DNA from: an uncultured Eubacterium sp.
GTDB lineage: Bacteria > Bacillota > Clostridia > Lachnospirales > Lachnospiraceae
DNA length: 42,307 nucleotides
Direction of reading: 5' to 3'
Assembly (NCBI GenBank): GCA_945946665.1
Contig: CAMEWO010000020.1
Coordinates: forward strand, 1-42,307
Shown piece after piece: positions 33,035 through 42,208 of this stretch. The notes beneath the pieces are model-generated. The model searched no databases. It saw nothing but the letters and a program-made list of their open reading frames with translations, and was not told the origin of the DNA. How positions within the stretch are numbered: position 1 is the first letter of the stretch; each line of letters begins with the position of its first letter. The position numbers were made by a program, and so were the translations under genes.

Positions 33035-33185
33035 CCAGGCAGGATAACCCCAGGAGTTGCAATGCAGCAGGATGTACTTCCATGTACAATCCAGCAGCAT
33101 GACTCCTGCCCGATTCCACAATAAAACAGCAAATGGAGAATTATTCTAGCACATTCTTCGCTTGCCGAGCTTTTACTATATCAAA
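33035..33185. other. Imperfect hairpin-forming spacer between queT and its terminator
   Basis: CAGGAGTTGCAATGC near 33050 partly mirrors GCAGCATGACTCCTG near 33095, with an inner GTAC/GTAC pair. No T-run follows, and no gene is evident. Confidence 0.4.
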
Positions 33186-33216
33186 ACATCGGGGAGCTTT
33201 TCTCCCCGGTGTTTTT
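33186..33216. terminator. Bidirectional terminator between queT and nfo
   Basis: An 11-bp stem ACATCGGGGAG/CTCCCCGGTGT (one G-U) with a 5-base loop, followed by TTTTG on the plus strand and TTTTGA on the minus strand. It serves both convergent transcripts. Confidence 0.85.
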
Positions 33217-33222
33217 GCAATA

Positions 33223-34062
33223 TTATGCCCTTAATGACTTAAGTAATGCAATCTCTTTAGCGTATCCATCAAGTTCATTAGGAGTCTCTAAATAGAATGG
33301 CAGATCCCTTAAATCCGGATGGTTAATAATTCTTCTGAACGCTTCCACACCAATTGAACCCTCACCAATCTTCTCATGACGGTCCTTGTGGCTTCCGAAA
33401 GGATTCTTTGAATCGTTAATATGGACAGCTTTAAGCCTGTTAAGTCCTATTATCTCATCAAACTCCTTTAACACACCATCCAGATTATTTACAATATCAT
33501 ACTCTCCATCATACACATGGCATGTATCCAGACACACTCCCAGATGGTCATTTAACTCAACTCTGTCAATAATCCTTTTGATTTCCTCGAATGTCCTTCC
33601 AATTTCTGAACCCTTTCCTGCCATAGTTTCAAGAAGCACAGTTGTTGTCTGCTCTGGCTTAATAACCTTATTAAGTGCCTCCACAATATAATCAATGCCC
33701 ACATCAACACCCTGTTTTACATGGCTTCCCGGATGAAAATTATACAGATTTCCCGGAACATACTCCATACGCTCAAGGTCATCTGCAAATGTATTTATGG
33801 CAAATTCCCTTGTACTTTCATCAGCGGAACAGCAGTTTAAGGTATATGGCGCATGGGCAAGAATTACCTTAATTCCATTTTCAGCTGCAAATTCCCTGAA
33901 AGCCGCCATATCATCCACATCAATTGGCTTTGCAGAACCTCCCCTGGGATTCCTGGTAAAAAACTGGAAAGTATTGCCGCCAATAGACACAATCTCCTTT
34001 CCCATATTGAGAAATCCCTTTGATGTGGACAAATGACACCCTATTGTAAAAATCTCACTCAT
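33223..34062 (-). CDS. nfo: Endonuclease IV (AP endonuclease)
   Basis: Cleaves DNA 5' of abasic sites in base-excision repair. The 279 residues follow the TIM-barrel family: [31 protein letters not shown] with a zinc histidine, [58 protein letters not shown] and YLETPNE. All zinc ligands appear present. I start at the ATG at 34062, after GGAGAGAAGAG; it overlaps the rsmI stop, showing coupling. It is the last gene of the long minus-strand operon. Confidence 0.96.
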   Translation of the reverse strand: MSEIFTIGCHLSTSKGFLNMGKEIVSIGGNTFQFFTRNPRGGSAKPIDVDDMAAFREFAAENGIKVILAHAPYTLNCCSADESTREFAINTFADDLERMEYVPGNLYNFHPGSHVKQGVDVGIDYIVEALNKVIKPEQTTTVLLETMAGKGSEIGRTFEEIKRIIDRVELNDHLGVCLDTCHVYDGEYDIVNNLDGVLKEFDEIIGLNRLKAVHINDSKNPFGSHKDRHEKIGEGSIGVEAFRRIINHPDLRDLPFYLETPNELDGYAKEIALLKSLRA

Positions 34063-34975
34063 TCTCTTCTCCTCTCTCCTGCTTAAGCAGCTCATTGTAT
34101 ATATCTCTCTTGGAAACCCCTCTGTCCTTTGCTACCGCCTTCATGGCTTCCTTTTTATCCATTCCCGTATCAGTATACACCTTCATGTGTTCCTCTATAG
34201 TCATGACTTCCCAGCTCTTAACTTCCTCCTGTTTAATTATCTCCCGGGATTTACCCTGAATTACAAGAACATATTCACCCTTAGGCTCATTATTATCATA
34301 ATATGCACATGCCTCCTCAAATGTAGTTAAAAACACATTCTCGTAACGCTTTGTAAGCTCCTTGCACACAGACAGCTTTCTGTCCTCCCCTAAAACATCT
34401 GATAATTCTTTAAGAGTTGACTTCAGCCTGTGAGGTGCCTCATATATAATAATAGTCCTGGTTTCACTGGCAAGCTCTGACAGCACTTCTTTTCTCTCTT
34501 TCTTGTCATATGGCAGAAATGCTTCAAAACAGAATCTTCTTGTAGGAAGCCCTGACATGGTAAGGGCTGTAACACACGCCGCAGGCCCAGGAAGAGATGT
34601 GACCCTTATCCCTGCTTCATGGCACTGTCTCACCAGTTCCTCGCCAGGGTCTGATATTCCCGGAGTTCCGGCATCAGTTATAACCGCAACACTGGCCCCC
34701 TTAAGCATTTTATCCACAAGAGTCCTTGCTTTTTCCACCTTATTATACTCATGATAGCTTGTCATAGGTGTCTTAATATCAAAATGATTAAGAAGCTTAA
34801 TACTGTTTCTTGTATCCTCTGCGGCAATTATATCAACTTCCTTTAATGTTCTTAACACACGGAATGTTATGTCCTCAAGATTTCCAATTGGTGTAGCACA
34901 TAAGTACAGTGTTCCTCTTAAACTGCCCTCCATGCCTCCTGTTTTAATATCTTCCATAATTCTCTTAACTCCCAT
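34055..34975 (-). CDS. rsmI: 16S rRNA (cytidine1402-2'-O)-methyltransferase
   Basis: Methylates the 2'-O of C1402 in 16S rRNA using SAM. The 306 residues have the tetrapyrrole-methylase fold: [80 protein letters not shown] and [10 protein letters not shown]. The C-terminal 60 residues carry the usual small helical domain. The ATG at 34975 has AGGA upstream; ATGs at codons 7 and 15 are alternatives, and conservation really starts at about residue 18. The gene order TrmN6-like then RsmI equals B. subtilis yabB-yabC. Confidence 0.95.
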   Translation of the reverse strand: MGVKRIMEDIKTGGMEGSLRGTLYLCATPIGNLEDITFRVLRTLKEVDIIAAEDTRNSIKLLNHFDIKTPMTSYHEYNKVEKARTLVDKMLKGASVAVITDAGTPGISDPGEELVRQCHEAGIRVTSLPGPAACVTALTMSGLPTRRFCFEAFLPYDKKERKEVLSELASETRTIIIYEAPHRLKSTLKELSDVLGEDRKLSVCKELTKRYENVFLTTFEEACAYYDNNEPKGEYVLVIQGKSREIIKQEEVKSWEVMTIEEHMKVYTDTGMDKKEAMKAVAKDRGVSKRDIYNELLKQERGEENE

Positions 34976-35015
34976 TCATATCCTGCAGGCAGAAATGATT
35001 TCTGGTTTTTGACCC

Positions 35016-35756
35016 TTATATCATGCCATACATGGAAAGAAGCTCCTTTGTATAGCTTCCGTCTTCCTCATACACTATTAATGGCTTCTCCACAATAAGC
35101 TGACCACTTCCGCCTTTAACAGCTTCAATAAGAACCATATTGGCATCCTTTCCAGCCACTGGATAAACCATTCTTATACGCTTTGGTTCCATCTTATATT
35201 TTCTGCACAGCTCAAATATATCAACAAGCCGTCTTGGTCTGTGAACCATGAAGAATCTGCCCCTTGCCTTAAGGCTTTTTCCTGCTGCACACACCACATC
35301 CTCAAGATTAAGTAAAATCTCATGTCTTGCCACAGCCTTGGCATTGTCAGGGTTTACAATCCCGTGGTTTTCATCCATATATGGAGGATTGCATGTAACC
35401 ACATCAAACAGCTCTCCACTCAGCAGCTCCTTATAATCCTTAATATCTCCCTGTATCATACGGATATCAGATTCAAGTCCGTTAAGCGCTGCATTTCTTA
35501 CTGCAAGGTCGTAACTTACTGGTAATACCTCAATTCCTGTAAATTGCCTGCACTCCGTCTTACCCCTCATAAGTATTGGAATTACGCCATTGCCGGTACA
35601 TAAATCAAGCACCTTATCATTCTTTCCTGCCAGTGCATATGAAGATAACAACACGGCGTCCATGCCGAAGCAAAAGCACGCCGTATTCTGTATAAGTCTG
35701 TATCCATTGCACTGCAGATCATCTATACGCTCATTATCACCAAGCTTTGTCTGCAT
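35016..35756 (-). CDS. TrmN6/YfiC-like tRNA adenine N6-methyltransferase (YabB)
   Basis: A 246-residue SAM-dependent methyltransferase with the Rossmann motif VLDLCTGNGVIPILM and the N6-adenine signature NPPY (VTCNPPYMDENHG). The E. coli relative (TrmN6) modifies A37 of tRNA-Val. The N-terminal YRLIQNTACFCFGMDAVLLSSYA is typical of the YabB branch. The start is an ATG at 35756, three bases beyond the ricT stop, so it is probably coupled. The exact tRNA target is inferred from family. Confidence 0.9.
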   Translation of the reverse strand: MQTKLGDNERIDDLQCNGYRLIQNTACFCFGMDAVLLSSYALAGKNDKVLDLCTGNGVIPILMRGKTECRQFTGIEVLPVSYDLAVRNAALNGLESDIRMIQGDIKDYKELLSGELFDVVTCNPPYMDENHGIVNPDNAKAVARHEILLNLEDVVCAAGKSLKARGRFFMVHRPRRLVDIFELCRKYKMEPKRIRMVYPVAGKDANMVLIEAVKGGSGQLIVEKPLIVYEEDGSYTKELLSMYGMI

Positions 35757-35759
35757 CTG

Positions 35760-36683
35760 TCAGTCATCGCCAAACTGCGATTTTCCTTCCTTTCTCTCCA
35801 GGGCCTCTAATTCCCTAAGCTCCTTTAACTCCTTAGCATCAAGCTCTGACTTGTCCACTCTTCTTCTTGGCTTAAACCGAAGCTCTGACACAGGATACTC
35901 CCTGATTTCCTTCTCGTCGTTATCAAGAGTTACCACAACTTTGACAAGCTGTCTTAACACATTCAGGCTGTAAACCTCACCTTTAAGCTTCTCAGGAGTT
36001 GTAACAGTATCCCCCACTGCAGGAAGATGAGAATTAAGCTCCTCGTAGGTCTCCTCCTCATTCTTAAGGCAGCACATAAGCCTTCCACACACACCTGAAA
36101 TCTTGGTTGGATTAAGAGAAAGATTCTGTTCCTTTGCCATCTTAATTGACACAGGATTGAAATCTGGTAAAAATGTAGCACAGCACAGAGGTCTTCCACA
36201 CACGCCAATACCTCCCATAAGCTTTGCTTCATCTCTCACACCAATCTGGCGGAGTTCAATTCTTGTCTTAAACACTGCTGCCAAATCCTTAACCAGCTCA
36301 CGGAAATCAATTCTTCCATCAGCTGTAAAATAAAACAACACCTTATTGTTATCAAATGTATATTCAACCTGGATAAGCTTCATATCCAGATTGTGCTTCT
36401 TAATCTTCTCAAGACAGATATCAAATGCTTCCTTTTCCTTGATTCTGTTCTTACTCTCTCTCTCGTCATCCTCTGGTGTGGCTATTCTAATAACCGCCTT
36501 GAGAGGCTGTACCACCTTGCTGTCATCCACCTCACGGGTTCCCAGTACAACATTGCCATACTCAACACCTCTTGCAGTTTCCACAATAACATGCTGTCCG
36601 GCATCAATCTTATCATATCTTCCAGGTGCGAAAAAATATATCTTTCCAGCCTGCCTGAAGCGGACTCCAATAACTTTAGTCAT
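35760..36683 (-). CDS. ricT: PSP1-domain RicT/YaaT-like protein
   Basis: A component of the Y-complex (RicA-RicF-RicT in B. subtilis), which binds Fe-S clusters and steers RNase Y in mRNA maturation, with effects on sporulation and competence. The 307 residues show VIGVRFRQAGKIYFFAPG, then the PSP1 core VEYTFDNNKVLFYFTADGRIDFRELVKDLA and RIELRQIGVRDEAKLMGGIG. The cysteine motifs CGRPLCC and CGRLMCC follow, which bind the clusters. It ends in an acidic helix. It sits between holB and the TrmN6 gene, exactly as yaaT does in B. subtilis. Confidence 0.93.
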   Translation of the reverse strand: MTKVIGVRFRQAGKIYFFAPGRYDKIDAGQHVIVETARGVEYGNVVLGTREVDDSKVVQPLKAVIRIATPEDDERESKNRIKEKEAFDICLEKIKKHNLDMKLIQVEYTFDNNKVLFYFTADGRIDFRELVKDLAAVFKTRIELRQIGVRDEAKLMGGIGVCGRPLCCATFLPDFNPVSIKMAKEQNLSLNPTKISGVCGRLMCCLKNEEETYEELNSHLPAVGDTVTTPEKLKGEVYSLNVLRQLVKVVVTLDNDEKEIREYPVSELRFKPRRRVDKSELDAKELKELRELEALERKEGKSQFGDD

Positions 36684-36705
36684 TATATTATCTCCATTTC
36701 TTATT

Positions 36706-37695
36706 CTAAGCTTCCTTAATTGTCATAATTAAAAGTTCGATAACAAGGTCAAAATTAACATTTGCTTTAAGACGTATCTTCACCTTGTCTATGGCTGTGA
36801 GTATATTCTCCAGCCCTTCATAGGAACTCTGTGAACCAATTGACTTAATCAGTGAAATCTCATCCTTAAATATCAGGCTGTTAGTATCATTGGTACTTTT
36901 AAATACCAAAACATCCCTGTACCACATTGAAAGCATATCCAGATAATCATCGATAGATGCCTTATAATCTGTAACAGCTTTAACTTCACCCATTATCTCA
37001 GTTACAGAATAATCCTTAGCATGCTTTACAACACGTAACACAGATTCCTTAAGTCTTGCAAAATCCGGTGATGTGGCAATAGCCACAGCCCTTCCAATAT
37101 TGCCCTGGGCAAATGCAAGAGCAAATCTTATCTCATAATCTGACAACTGGTAATTATCCTTAAGATACTTCTCCACTAAATCGTCTCCAACAGGCTTAAA
37201 ATCAAGCTTTACACATCTTGATAAAATAGTCTGAAGGAATATGTCAGCATTAGTAGTAAGCAGAATAATTATCCCATATGCAGGAGGCTCCTCAATAGTC
37301 TTAAGCAGTGCATTCTGTGCCTGTACTGTAAGCTTTTCTGCCTCATCCACAATATATATCTTGAATCTGCTACTGTATGGCTTAATCTGCATATCACCAA
37401 TAAGCTGGTTTCTTATATCATCAACACCAATACTGCCTGTTTTCTCATGGGTAATCCATATGATGTCCGGATTGTTGCCACTGTCTGCCTGAATGCAGGA
37501 ATGACACTTGCCACAGGCATTGCCACTATGCTCTTCACACTGAAGGGCTTTGGCAAATGTCCTTGCCATCATCTTTTTTCCGGCTCCCAGACTTCCATTG
37601 AATATATATGCGTGAGAAACCTTATTCAGTTTGATGGCATTCTGCAAATGCTCTTTTATTTTGTCGTATCCGTATATATCTGCAAATGTATTCAT
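36706..37695 (-). CDS. holB: DNA polymerase III delta' subunit
   Basis: Part of the clamp loader. The 329 residues have the AAA+ layout: HAYIFNGSLGAGKKMMARTFAKAL (Walker A GSLGAGKKM), a four-cysteine zinc module with CGKCHSC, the VDEAEKLTVQAQNALLKTIEEPP segment and LSRC (sensor/SRC motif). Walker A is a degenerate GxxGxGKx, as is usual for delta'. I start at the ATG at 37695, preceded by GGGAG; a GTG five codons earlier overlaps that site. It lies between yaaR and ricT. Confidence 0.94.
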   Translation of the reverse strand: MNTFADIYGYDKIKEHLQNAIKLNKVSHAYIFNGSLGAGKKMMARTFAKALQCEEHSGNACGKCHSCIQADSGNNPDIIWITHEKTGSIGVDDIRNQLIGDMQIKPYSSRFKIYIVDEAEKLTVQAQNALLKTIEEPPAYGIIILLTTNADIFLQTILSRCVKLDFKPVGDDLVEKYLKDNYQLSDYEIRFALAFAQGNIGRAVAIATSPDFARLKESVLRVVKHAKDYSVTEIMGEVKAVTDYKASIDDYLDMLSMWYRDVLVFKSTNDTNSLIFKDEISLIKSIGSQSSYEGLENILTAIDKVKIRLKANVNFDLVIELLIMTIKEA

Positions 37696-37774
37696 GTTTC
37701 TCCCTCTCACTAAACAGCTTACCCACTAATCTTTATCCGGCAGTAAGCTTTTCATCCAGATAATTACTTACACT

Positions 37775-38215
37775 CTAAGTGGATATATCAAGCAGAAGCC
37801 CTCTTATATCATCAATCTTTCCCACAATGGCAAGATGATCCTTCTCTTCTTTCATAAGTTCCCCTGCCAGGTCATCAAGATTCTTGTCTACAAGCTTCAC
37901 AATTCCGTAAACTCTGTGGCGGCCTCTCCTGTCCAGAAAATTCTCCCTGGAAAACTCATGGGACCTGGATGTAATCTCATTCATAAAACTCTTTACAAGC
38001 TCACGGTATCTTTTCATATCTTTAATATCCATGTGCTTTGATATTCTCTCACCCTGGTCAGTAATATCCTGCATCAGGTTTTTAAGCTTTTCCTGAAGGT
38101 CTTTTTCTTCAATATTGCTTATAAGTGTGAACTTAAAGCTGTCGTCACTGGTCTTAACATTCTGTTTTGCCTCAACCTGCTGTGCAGCTGTAACGTCACT
38201 GACTTTGATATCCAT
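37775..38215 (-). CDS. yaaR: YaaR-family (DUF327) protein
   Basis: A 146-residue, strongly helical, charged protein. It matches YaaR/DUF327: [39 protein letters not shown], then the basic [28 protein letters not shown]. Its function is unknown. In B. subtilis it lies between yaaQ and holB, and it lies just before holB here too. Its ATG overlaps the guanylate-kinase-like stop as TAATG, so the two are coupled. A short inverted repeat lies in the 79-bp gap before holB. Confidence 0.9.
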   Translation of the reverse strand: MDIKVSDVTAAQQVEAKQNVKTSDDSFKFTLISNIEEKDLQEKLKNLMQDITDQGERISKHMDIKDMKRYRELVKSFMNEITSRSHEFSRENFLDRRGRHRVYGIVKLVDKNLDDLAGELMKEEKDHLAIVGKIDDIRGLLLDIST

Positions 38216-38814
38216 TATACCATCAACTCCTTGCCTATAGCAACTTTTACTTCTTCAATACAATCCGATAGTTCTTCATTGTTTAAAAATCTTCTGGTAA
38301 TATGACATTTTTCCAGATTCTCCTCTGAGAAATCCTTGGCATCAGCAAGAAAACGCCTGCACATCTCCTCATACTTAGGCTTTTCCTGCTTTCTTTCCCT
38401 TTTAATGGCTCTCTCCAGCCTTATTCCATCATCTACCTCTATGTATATCGGCATTATTCTCTCATTACCAAAGTAGCTGCAGAATGCCTGATATGCCTCC
38501 AGAGTACCTATAACAATATATTTTTCAGAAGAATCTGTCTTAATCTGTCCATCATCCACAGTAAAATATTTCCATGTTCCGTATACTGTATCGTAACTTC
38601 TCATTTCAATAATTCTGCCATCAGCCTGCAATCTTTCTGCCTGGTCATCGTCTACAAAATGATACTCAACACCTTCCTGCTCTCCATGCCTCATTGGTCT
38701 TGTGGTATACATAATTATTGTCTTTAAATTAAGCTCTGGGTCTTCGCACAATGCCTTGAATATTTTATCCTTGCCTGATGCACTTTTTCCCATAATAAAT
38801 GCTATATCTGCCAT
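38215..38814 (-). CDS. Guanylate-kinase-like P-loop protein
   Basis: A 199-residue protein with P-loop [11 protein letters not shown] (8-18) and the guanylate-kinase [21 protein letters not shown]. That segment matches the Gmk substrate region, with RxxxxGExxGxxYxF. A lid-like [22 protein letters not shown] follows. The C-terminal half diverges from housekeeping Gmk. In B. subtilis this place between yaaO and yaaR is occupied by tmk and yaaQ, so a different nucleotide-kinase-like protein occurs here. True substrate unknown. Its stop overlaps the yaaR start. Confidence 0.8.
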   Translation of the reverse strand: MADIAFIMGKSASGKDKIFKALCEDPELNLKTIIMYTTRPMRHGEQEGVEYHFVDDDQAERLQADGRIIEMRSYDTVYGTWKYFTVDDGQIKTDSSEKYIVIGTLEAYQAFCSYFGNERIMPIYIEVDDGIRLERAIKRERKQEKPKYEEMCRRFLADAKDFSEENLEKCHITRRFLNNEELSDCIEEVKVAIGKELMV

Positions 38815-38826
38815 TATGTTAGTCCT

Positions 38827-40353
38827 CTATATATTCTTTAAACATCTTATCTGTAAATCCTCTGACATGCCAAGTATCTCAAGTCCATCCTTAAGACCTG
38901 CCTTAAGGGCATTAACAACCCCCTCTGTAATAACCTCTCCCGGATTTACAAGATTAATTCCCGGTGGATATATACAGACTGCCTCACCGGCAATTCTCCC
39001 TACAGAATTGTCAAAATCAGACATCTCAGTTGGAGAATTAAGAGCTTCGTATATGGACATGGCAATCTCTGGATGTACTAGTTCTCTGTTACTGCTTTGT
39101 ACACCACTATACTGTACACCACTGCATTGCCCATCTTTACATTTCATATTATCATCAATGCTCTGGAAACCGGCAGACTGTATCTGATATTCCTCTCTGT
39201 CCATTTCTCTTAAAGCTTGTAAGAATCTCGCATATCCTTCATCAGTATCACCCATGGATGTCATGGCAATAACATACTTTTCAGATGCCATTTCCAGCTC
39301 AATTTTATATATCTGACGCAGTTGTCTTGCGAATTCTCCCCCATCATTAACAAGAAGTACTATCTTAGATATATCATCCACAGGAAGAAGATTAATATAT
39401 TTAAGCTTATCAATTTCGTTCCTTAATTTTTTAAGTCTTTCCACATATTTCTTAAATAAATAATCTCCCTTTTCCTTAAGAATTGTCACGCAGTTATCTA
39501 TGCTGCCCATAAGGATATAAGAGGGACTTGTGGACTGGAACATATTCCAGAACATTTTTACCCTGTCTGCATCAATCCTTCCCCTGTTTATATGAAGAAG
39601 TGCAGTCTGGGTAAGGGCGGGAAGGGTCTTATGCACACTTGTAATAACTGCATCTGCTCCCTGCCTTACAGCACTTTCAGGAAATTCTTCATTAAATCCG
39701 AAATGCGCCCCATGTGCCTGGTCCACAATAAGCACCGCACCATATCTATGCACAATCTCCGATATGGCAGAAATATCACTTACAATCCCCTCATATGTAG
39801 GAGATGTAATAATAACAGCTTTAATATCGCTGCTCTTGCTGTGCTCTGCGCTTCCATCCACGGCATTTCCACATTCTGTTCTTTTGGATATATTGACCTG
39901 TTCTGTGTTTCCCTTAAATGCTTCCTCAATATCTTCAGATTTGACAGCTCCATATATGCCAGCCTCAGGATATTTCATTTCTGGAAAAATATACTCCGGA
40001 TTAAGCTGTCCCAGATACAAGGCGTTGATTACGGAACGATGTACATTTCTTGCAACAAGCACTTTATCACCACCATGGGTGGCACCACATATTGCAGCCA
40101 TAACTCCTGCTGTACTGCCATTAACAAGGAGACAGGTTTCATCTGCCCCAAAGATTCTTGCTGCCTCTATGGCACATTCCTTAATTATCCCTGTAGCATT
40201 GTGAAGATTATCAAATCCGGTAATCTCAGTGATATCCATCTTCACAGGGTCAGGCATTGACATAAGTTCGCTGTTTCGTTTGGAACCAGGCATATGCATT
40301 GGAAGAATATCTTCATACTCTAATTCCGTCAGCTTGTCATACAGCTTCCCCAT
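38827..40353 (-). CDS. Orn/Lys/Arg decarboxylase-family PLP protein (YaaO-like)
   Basis: A 508-residue fold-type I PLP enzyme. It has MHMPGSKRN near the start, FDNLHNATGIIKE, NGSTAGVMAAICG, DQAHGAHFGF with the PLP-binding Asp211, and HKTLPALTQTALLH with the Schiff-base Lys242. The C-terminal domain has GEAVCIYPPGINLVNPGEVI. It fits the short YaaO branch, which includes arginine decarboxylase in B. subtilis (SpeA). Two hydrophilic insertions stand out: about residues 148-176 (GNTEQVN to SDIK) and about 398-420. The latter is encoded in part by a 15-bp tandem repeat near 39092-39135. The gene lies at the yaaO position of the operon. Confidence 0.88.
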   Translation of the reverse strand: MGKLYDKLTELEYEDILPMHMPGSKRNSELMSMPDPVKMDITEITGFDNLHNATGIIKECAIEAARIFGADETCLLVNGSTAGVMAAICGATHGGDKVLVARNVHRSVINALYLGQLNPEYIFPEMKYPEAGIYGAVKSEDIEEAFKGNTEQVNISKRTECGNAVDGSAEHSKSSDIKAVIITSPTYEGIVSDISAISEIVHRYGAVLIVDQAHGAHFGFNEEFPESAVRQGADAVITSVHKTLPALTQTALLHINRGRIDADRVKMFWNMFQSTSPSYILMGSIDNCVTILKEKGDYLFKKYVERLKKLRNEIDKLKYINLLPVDDISKIVLLVNDGGEFARQLRQIYKIELEMASEKYVIAMTSMGDTDEGYARFLQALREMDREEYQIQSAGFQSIDDNMKCKDGQCSGVQYSGVQSSNRELVHPEIAMSIYEALNSPTEMSDFDNSVGRIAGEAVCIYPPGINLVNPGEVITEGVVNALKAGLKDGLEILGMSEDLQIRCLKNI

Positions 40354-40367
40354 GTCTCCCTCCTGAT

Positions 40368-41399
40368 TTAATCTACCACTGTCAGCTTTATAGTCTTAGT
40401 ATCTGTGCTTCCTATTGCATCCGTTACCTTGTAAGTAATTGAATACTCCCCTGCCTGGTCAAATGTATATCTGCCTATTGTAATTATCTTATCTGTAATA
40501 TCATTACCACATGTATCTGTGGCAGTAACTGATTTTTTAATATCAATACTCTCGCCAACCCTGCATGATAAATCGACTGCTCCTTTAATCTGTGCATGAC
40601 TTTCTTTCCATGGATTAGCCTCATCTGGGTCAGTTGGGTCCCATCCGGCATCAGGAGAATCCAATGGAATCTTAATTGTCTCTGGCTTGCCTAAAGGTCC
40701 TGGATTAGCTGCATCATCATATATAGTTACTCTTGTGTTAACTGGACAGTTGTCATATATCCACTTAACATCTCTTACACACATTCTTATACATCCCAAT
40801 GATGCAAATGAGCCCAGCTTATTGAATTCTTCTGTCTCAAGTGTAGACTTGTCCTGTTTAAAATATGGCACAGAATGAAAAAGATATCCGTCATATATTC
40901 TGTCAGCATACTGTCCATAAGTACCATCTACCATAAGCCGCCATGTATATTTATCAGATGTGGCAAAATCTGTTCCAATAATAGTTTCTTCTCCCTGTCT
41001 GCCACATGAACATGCAAAGGACTTAACAGGAATTGTATACTCACCATTTTTATCAATTCCGTATACTGTAACACAGTTTGCAGCTCTGTTTACTCTGATA
41101 TAGTATGGATATCTGGCATCTTCAGGTGGTGTATATGACACTTCATCAGCCTCTGGCTCTTTATCCTCATGCCATACAATCTCCTTAACCTGTTCCGGTG
41201 CTTCCTGTATATTCTGGTTATTGTCATTATTTCCCTTATCTGCAAAGAAACCAAAACTGAAAACCTTCATCAATATAACAAGAACCACCATAATTGCTGC
41301 CAGAGCAATTCCAGTATACACTAAAATAATGTCAAGATTCCTTCTAAACCAGCTCTTTCGCCTTCTAAGGTATTTATAATTAATGTTACCCTTACTCAT
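40368..41399 (-). CDS. L,D-transpeptidase (YkuD) with C-terminal Ig-like domain
   Basis: A 343-residue membrane-anchored cell-wall enzyme. A cytoplasmic basic segment precedes one membrane helix (about 24-49). A linker rich in acidic residues leads to a YkuD domain (about 98-228). The catalytic set is intact: His175 in LFHSVPYF and Cys203 in SLGCIRM followed by WIYDN. The last 75 residues form a bacterial Ig-like (DUF5011/HYR-type) domain with GRYTFDQAGEYSITYKVTD. It makes 3-3 cross-links or attaches proteins. It is the first gene of the minus-strand operon. A TTGCAT and TATATA pair, rather closely spaced, lies about 50 bp upstream. Confidence 0.93.
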   Translation of the reverse strand: MSKGNINYKYLRRRKSWFRRNLDIILVYTGIALAAIMVVLVILMKVFSFGFFADKGNNDNNQNIQEAPEQVKEIVWHEDKEPEADEVSYTPPEDARYPYYIRVNRAANCVTVYGIDKNGEYTIPVKSFACSCGRQGEETIIGTDFATSDKYTWRLMVDGTYGQYADRIYDGYLFHSVPYFKQDKSTLETEEFNKLGSFASLGCIRMCVRDVKWIYDNCPVNTRVTIYDDAANPGPLGKPETIKIPLDSPDAGWDPTDPDEANPWKESHAQIKGAVDLSCRVGESIDIKKSVTATDTCGNDITDKIITIGRYTFDQAGEYSITYKVTDAIGSTDTKTIKLTVVD

Positions 41400-41525
41400 C
41401 TGAAAATTCCCCTTTTCTACTGTTCCCTATATATACTATCAAAAAAATATGCAAGTTATTTGGTGTAGTTATTTAAAAATCGTGTACCAGTTCCATGATA
41501 ACACACATATACTCAAATGCAAGAT

Positions 41526-41589
41526 ATAAAATAAGCTGCCCTGACAGAGATACCGGTATACTCCGGACACATCTTCTATACAGGGCAGC
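41526..41589 (-). terminator. Terminator of the tRNA operon
   Basis: On the minus strand GCTGCCCTG pairs with CAGGGCAGC around a 37-base loop, followed by TTATTTTA. A T-run also follows tRNA-Phe directly. Confidence 0.65.
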
Positions 41590-41606
41590 CCTACAAATAA
41601 AAAAAG

Positions 41607-41679
<73 letters not shown>

Positions 41680-41683
41680 ATAG

Positions 41684-41757
41684 TAGCGGGGACAGGATTT
41701 GAACCTGTGACCTTCGGGTTATGAGCCCGACGAGCTTCCGAGCTGCTCTACCCCGCG
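41684..41757 (-). tRNA. Initiator tRNA-fMet (CAT)
   Basis: A 74-base cloverleaf with anticodon CAT. The anticodon stem has three G-C pairs (TCGGG/CCCGA), the initiator mark. The first base C1 faces T72, so the 1:72 pair is absent as expected of an initiator, though A72 is more common. CCA is not encoded. Confidence 0.93.
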
Positions 41758-41772
41758 ATAATATGAAATTGA

Positions 41773-41854
41773 TGGGCGGAGAAGGATTCGAACCTTCGAA
41801 GGCATAGCCAGCAGATTTACAGTCTGTCCCCTTTGGCCACTCGGGAATCCGCCC
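41773..41854 (-). tRNA. tRNA-Tyr (GTA)
   Basis: An 82-base class II cloverleaf with a long variable arm. Acceptor GGGCGGA/TCCGCCC, anticodon loop CTGTAAA with GTA, discriminator A. CCA is not encoded. Confidence 0.96.
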
Positions 41855-41914
41855 ATATTATATATATATGCAGATTATCTTCGAATATTCCTGCTCGAAC
41901 AAGATAATCCGCAG

Positions 41915-41986
41915 AGCCGACAGTCGGAGTCGAACCAACAACCTGCTGATTACAAATCAGCTGCTCTGCCATTGAGCCATGTCGGC
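41915..41986 (-). tRNA. tRNA-Thr (TGT)
   Basis: A 72-base cloverleaf: acceptor GCCGACA/TGTCGGC, anticodon loop TTTGTAA with TGT, T arm GGTTCGACTCC, discriminator T. CCA is not encoded. Confidence 0.95.
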
Positions 41987-41993
41987 ATATTGA

Positions 41994-42066
41994 TGGGACC
42001 AATAGGGCTCGAACCTATGACCCTCTGCTTGTAAGGCAGATGCTCTCCCAGCTGAGCTATGATCCC
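41994..42066 (-). tRNA. tRNA-Val (TAC)
   Basis: A 73-base cloverleaf: acceptor GGGATCA/TGGTCCC with one G-U, anticodon loop CTTACAA with TAC, discriminator A. CCA is not encoded. Confidence 0.96.
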
Positions 42067-42093
42067 ATATATATACAATTATTCAATTGTAAG

Positions 42094-42167
42094 CGACCCG
42101 AAAGGGGTTCGAACCCTTGACCTCCGCCGTGACAGGGCGGCGCTCTAACCAACTGAGCCACCGGGCC
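42094..42167 (-). tRNA. tRNA-Asp (GTC)
   Basis: A 74-base cloverleaf: acceptor GGCCCGG/TCGGGTC with two G-U pairs, anticodon loop CTGTCAC with GTC, discriminator G as is usual for Asp. It is the first tRNA of the operon. CCA is not encoded. Confidence 0.96.
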
Positions 42168-42179
42168 ATCGCAACAAGA

Positions 42180-42208
42180 ATTATAACATAATTCTTTTAA
42201 TACTGCAA
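42180..42208 (-). promoter_or_regulatory. Sigma-A promoter of the tRNA operon
   Basis: On the minus strand TTGCAG, a 17-bp spacer and a perfect TATAAT, ending 13 bp before tRNA-Asp. The 99 bases to the right edge show no further gene. Confidence 0.8.

Noticed and set aside
37716-37749. Short inverted repeat (AGCTTAC/GTAAGCT) between yaaR and holB as a terminator
   Set aside because: There is no T-run and the operon clearly continues; at most a weak attenuating hairpin.
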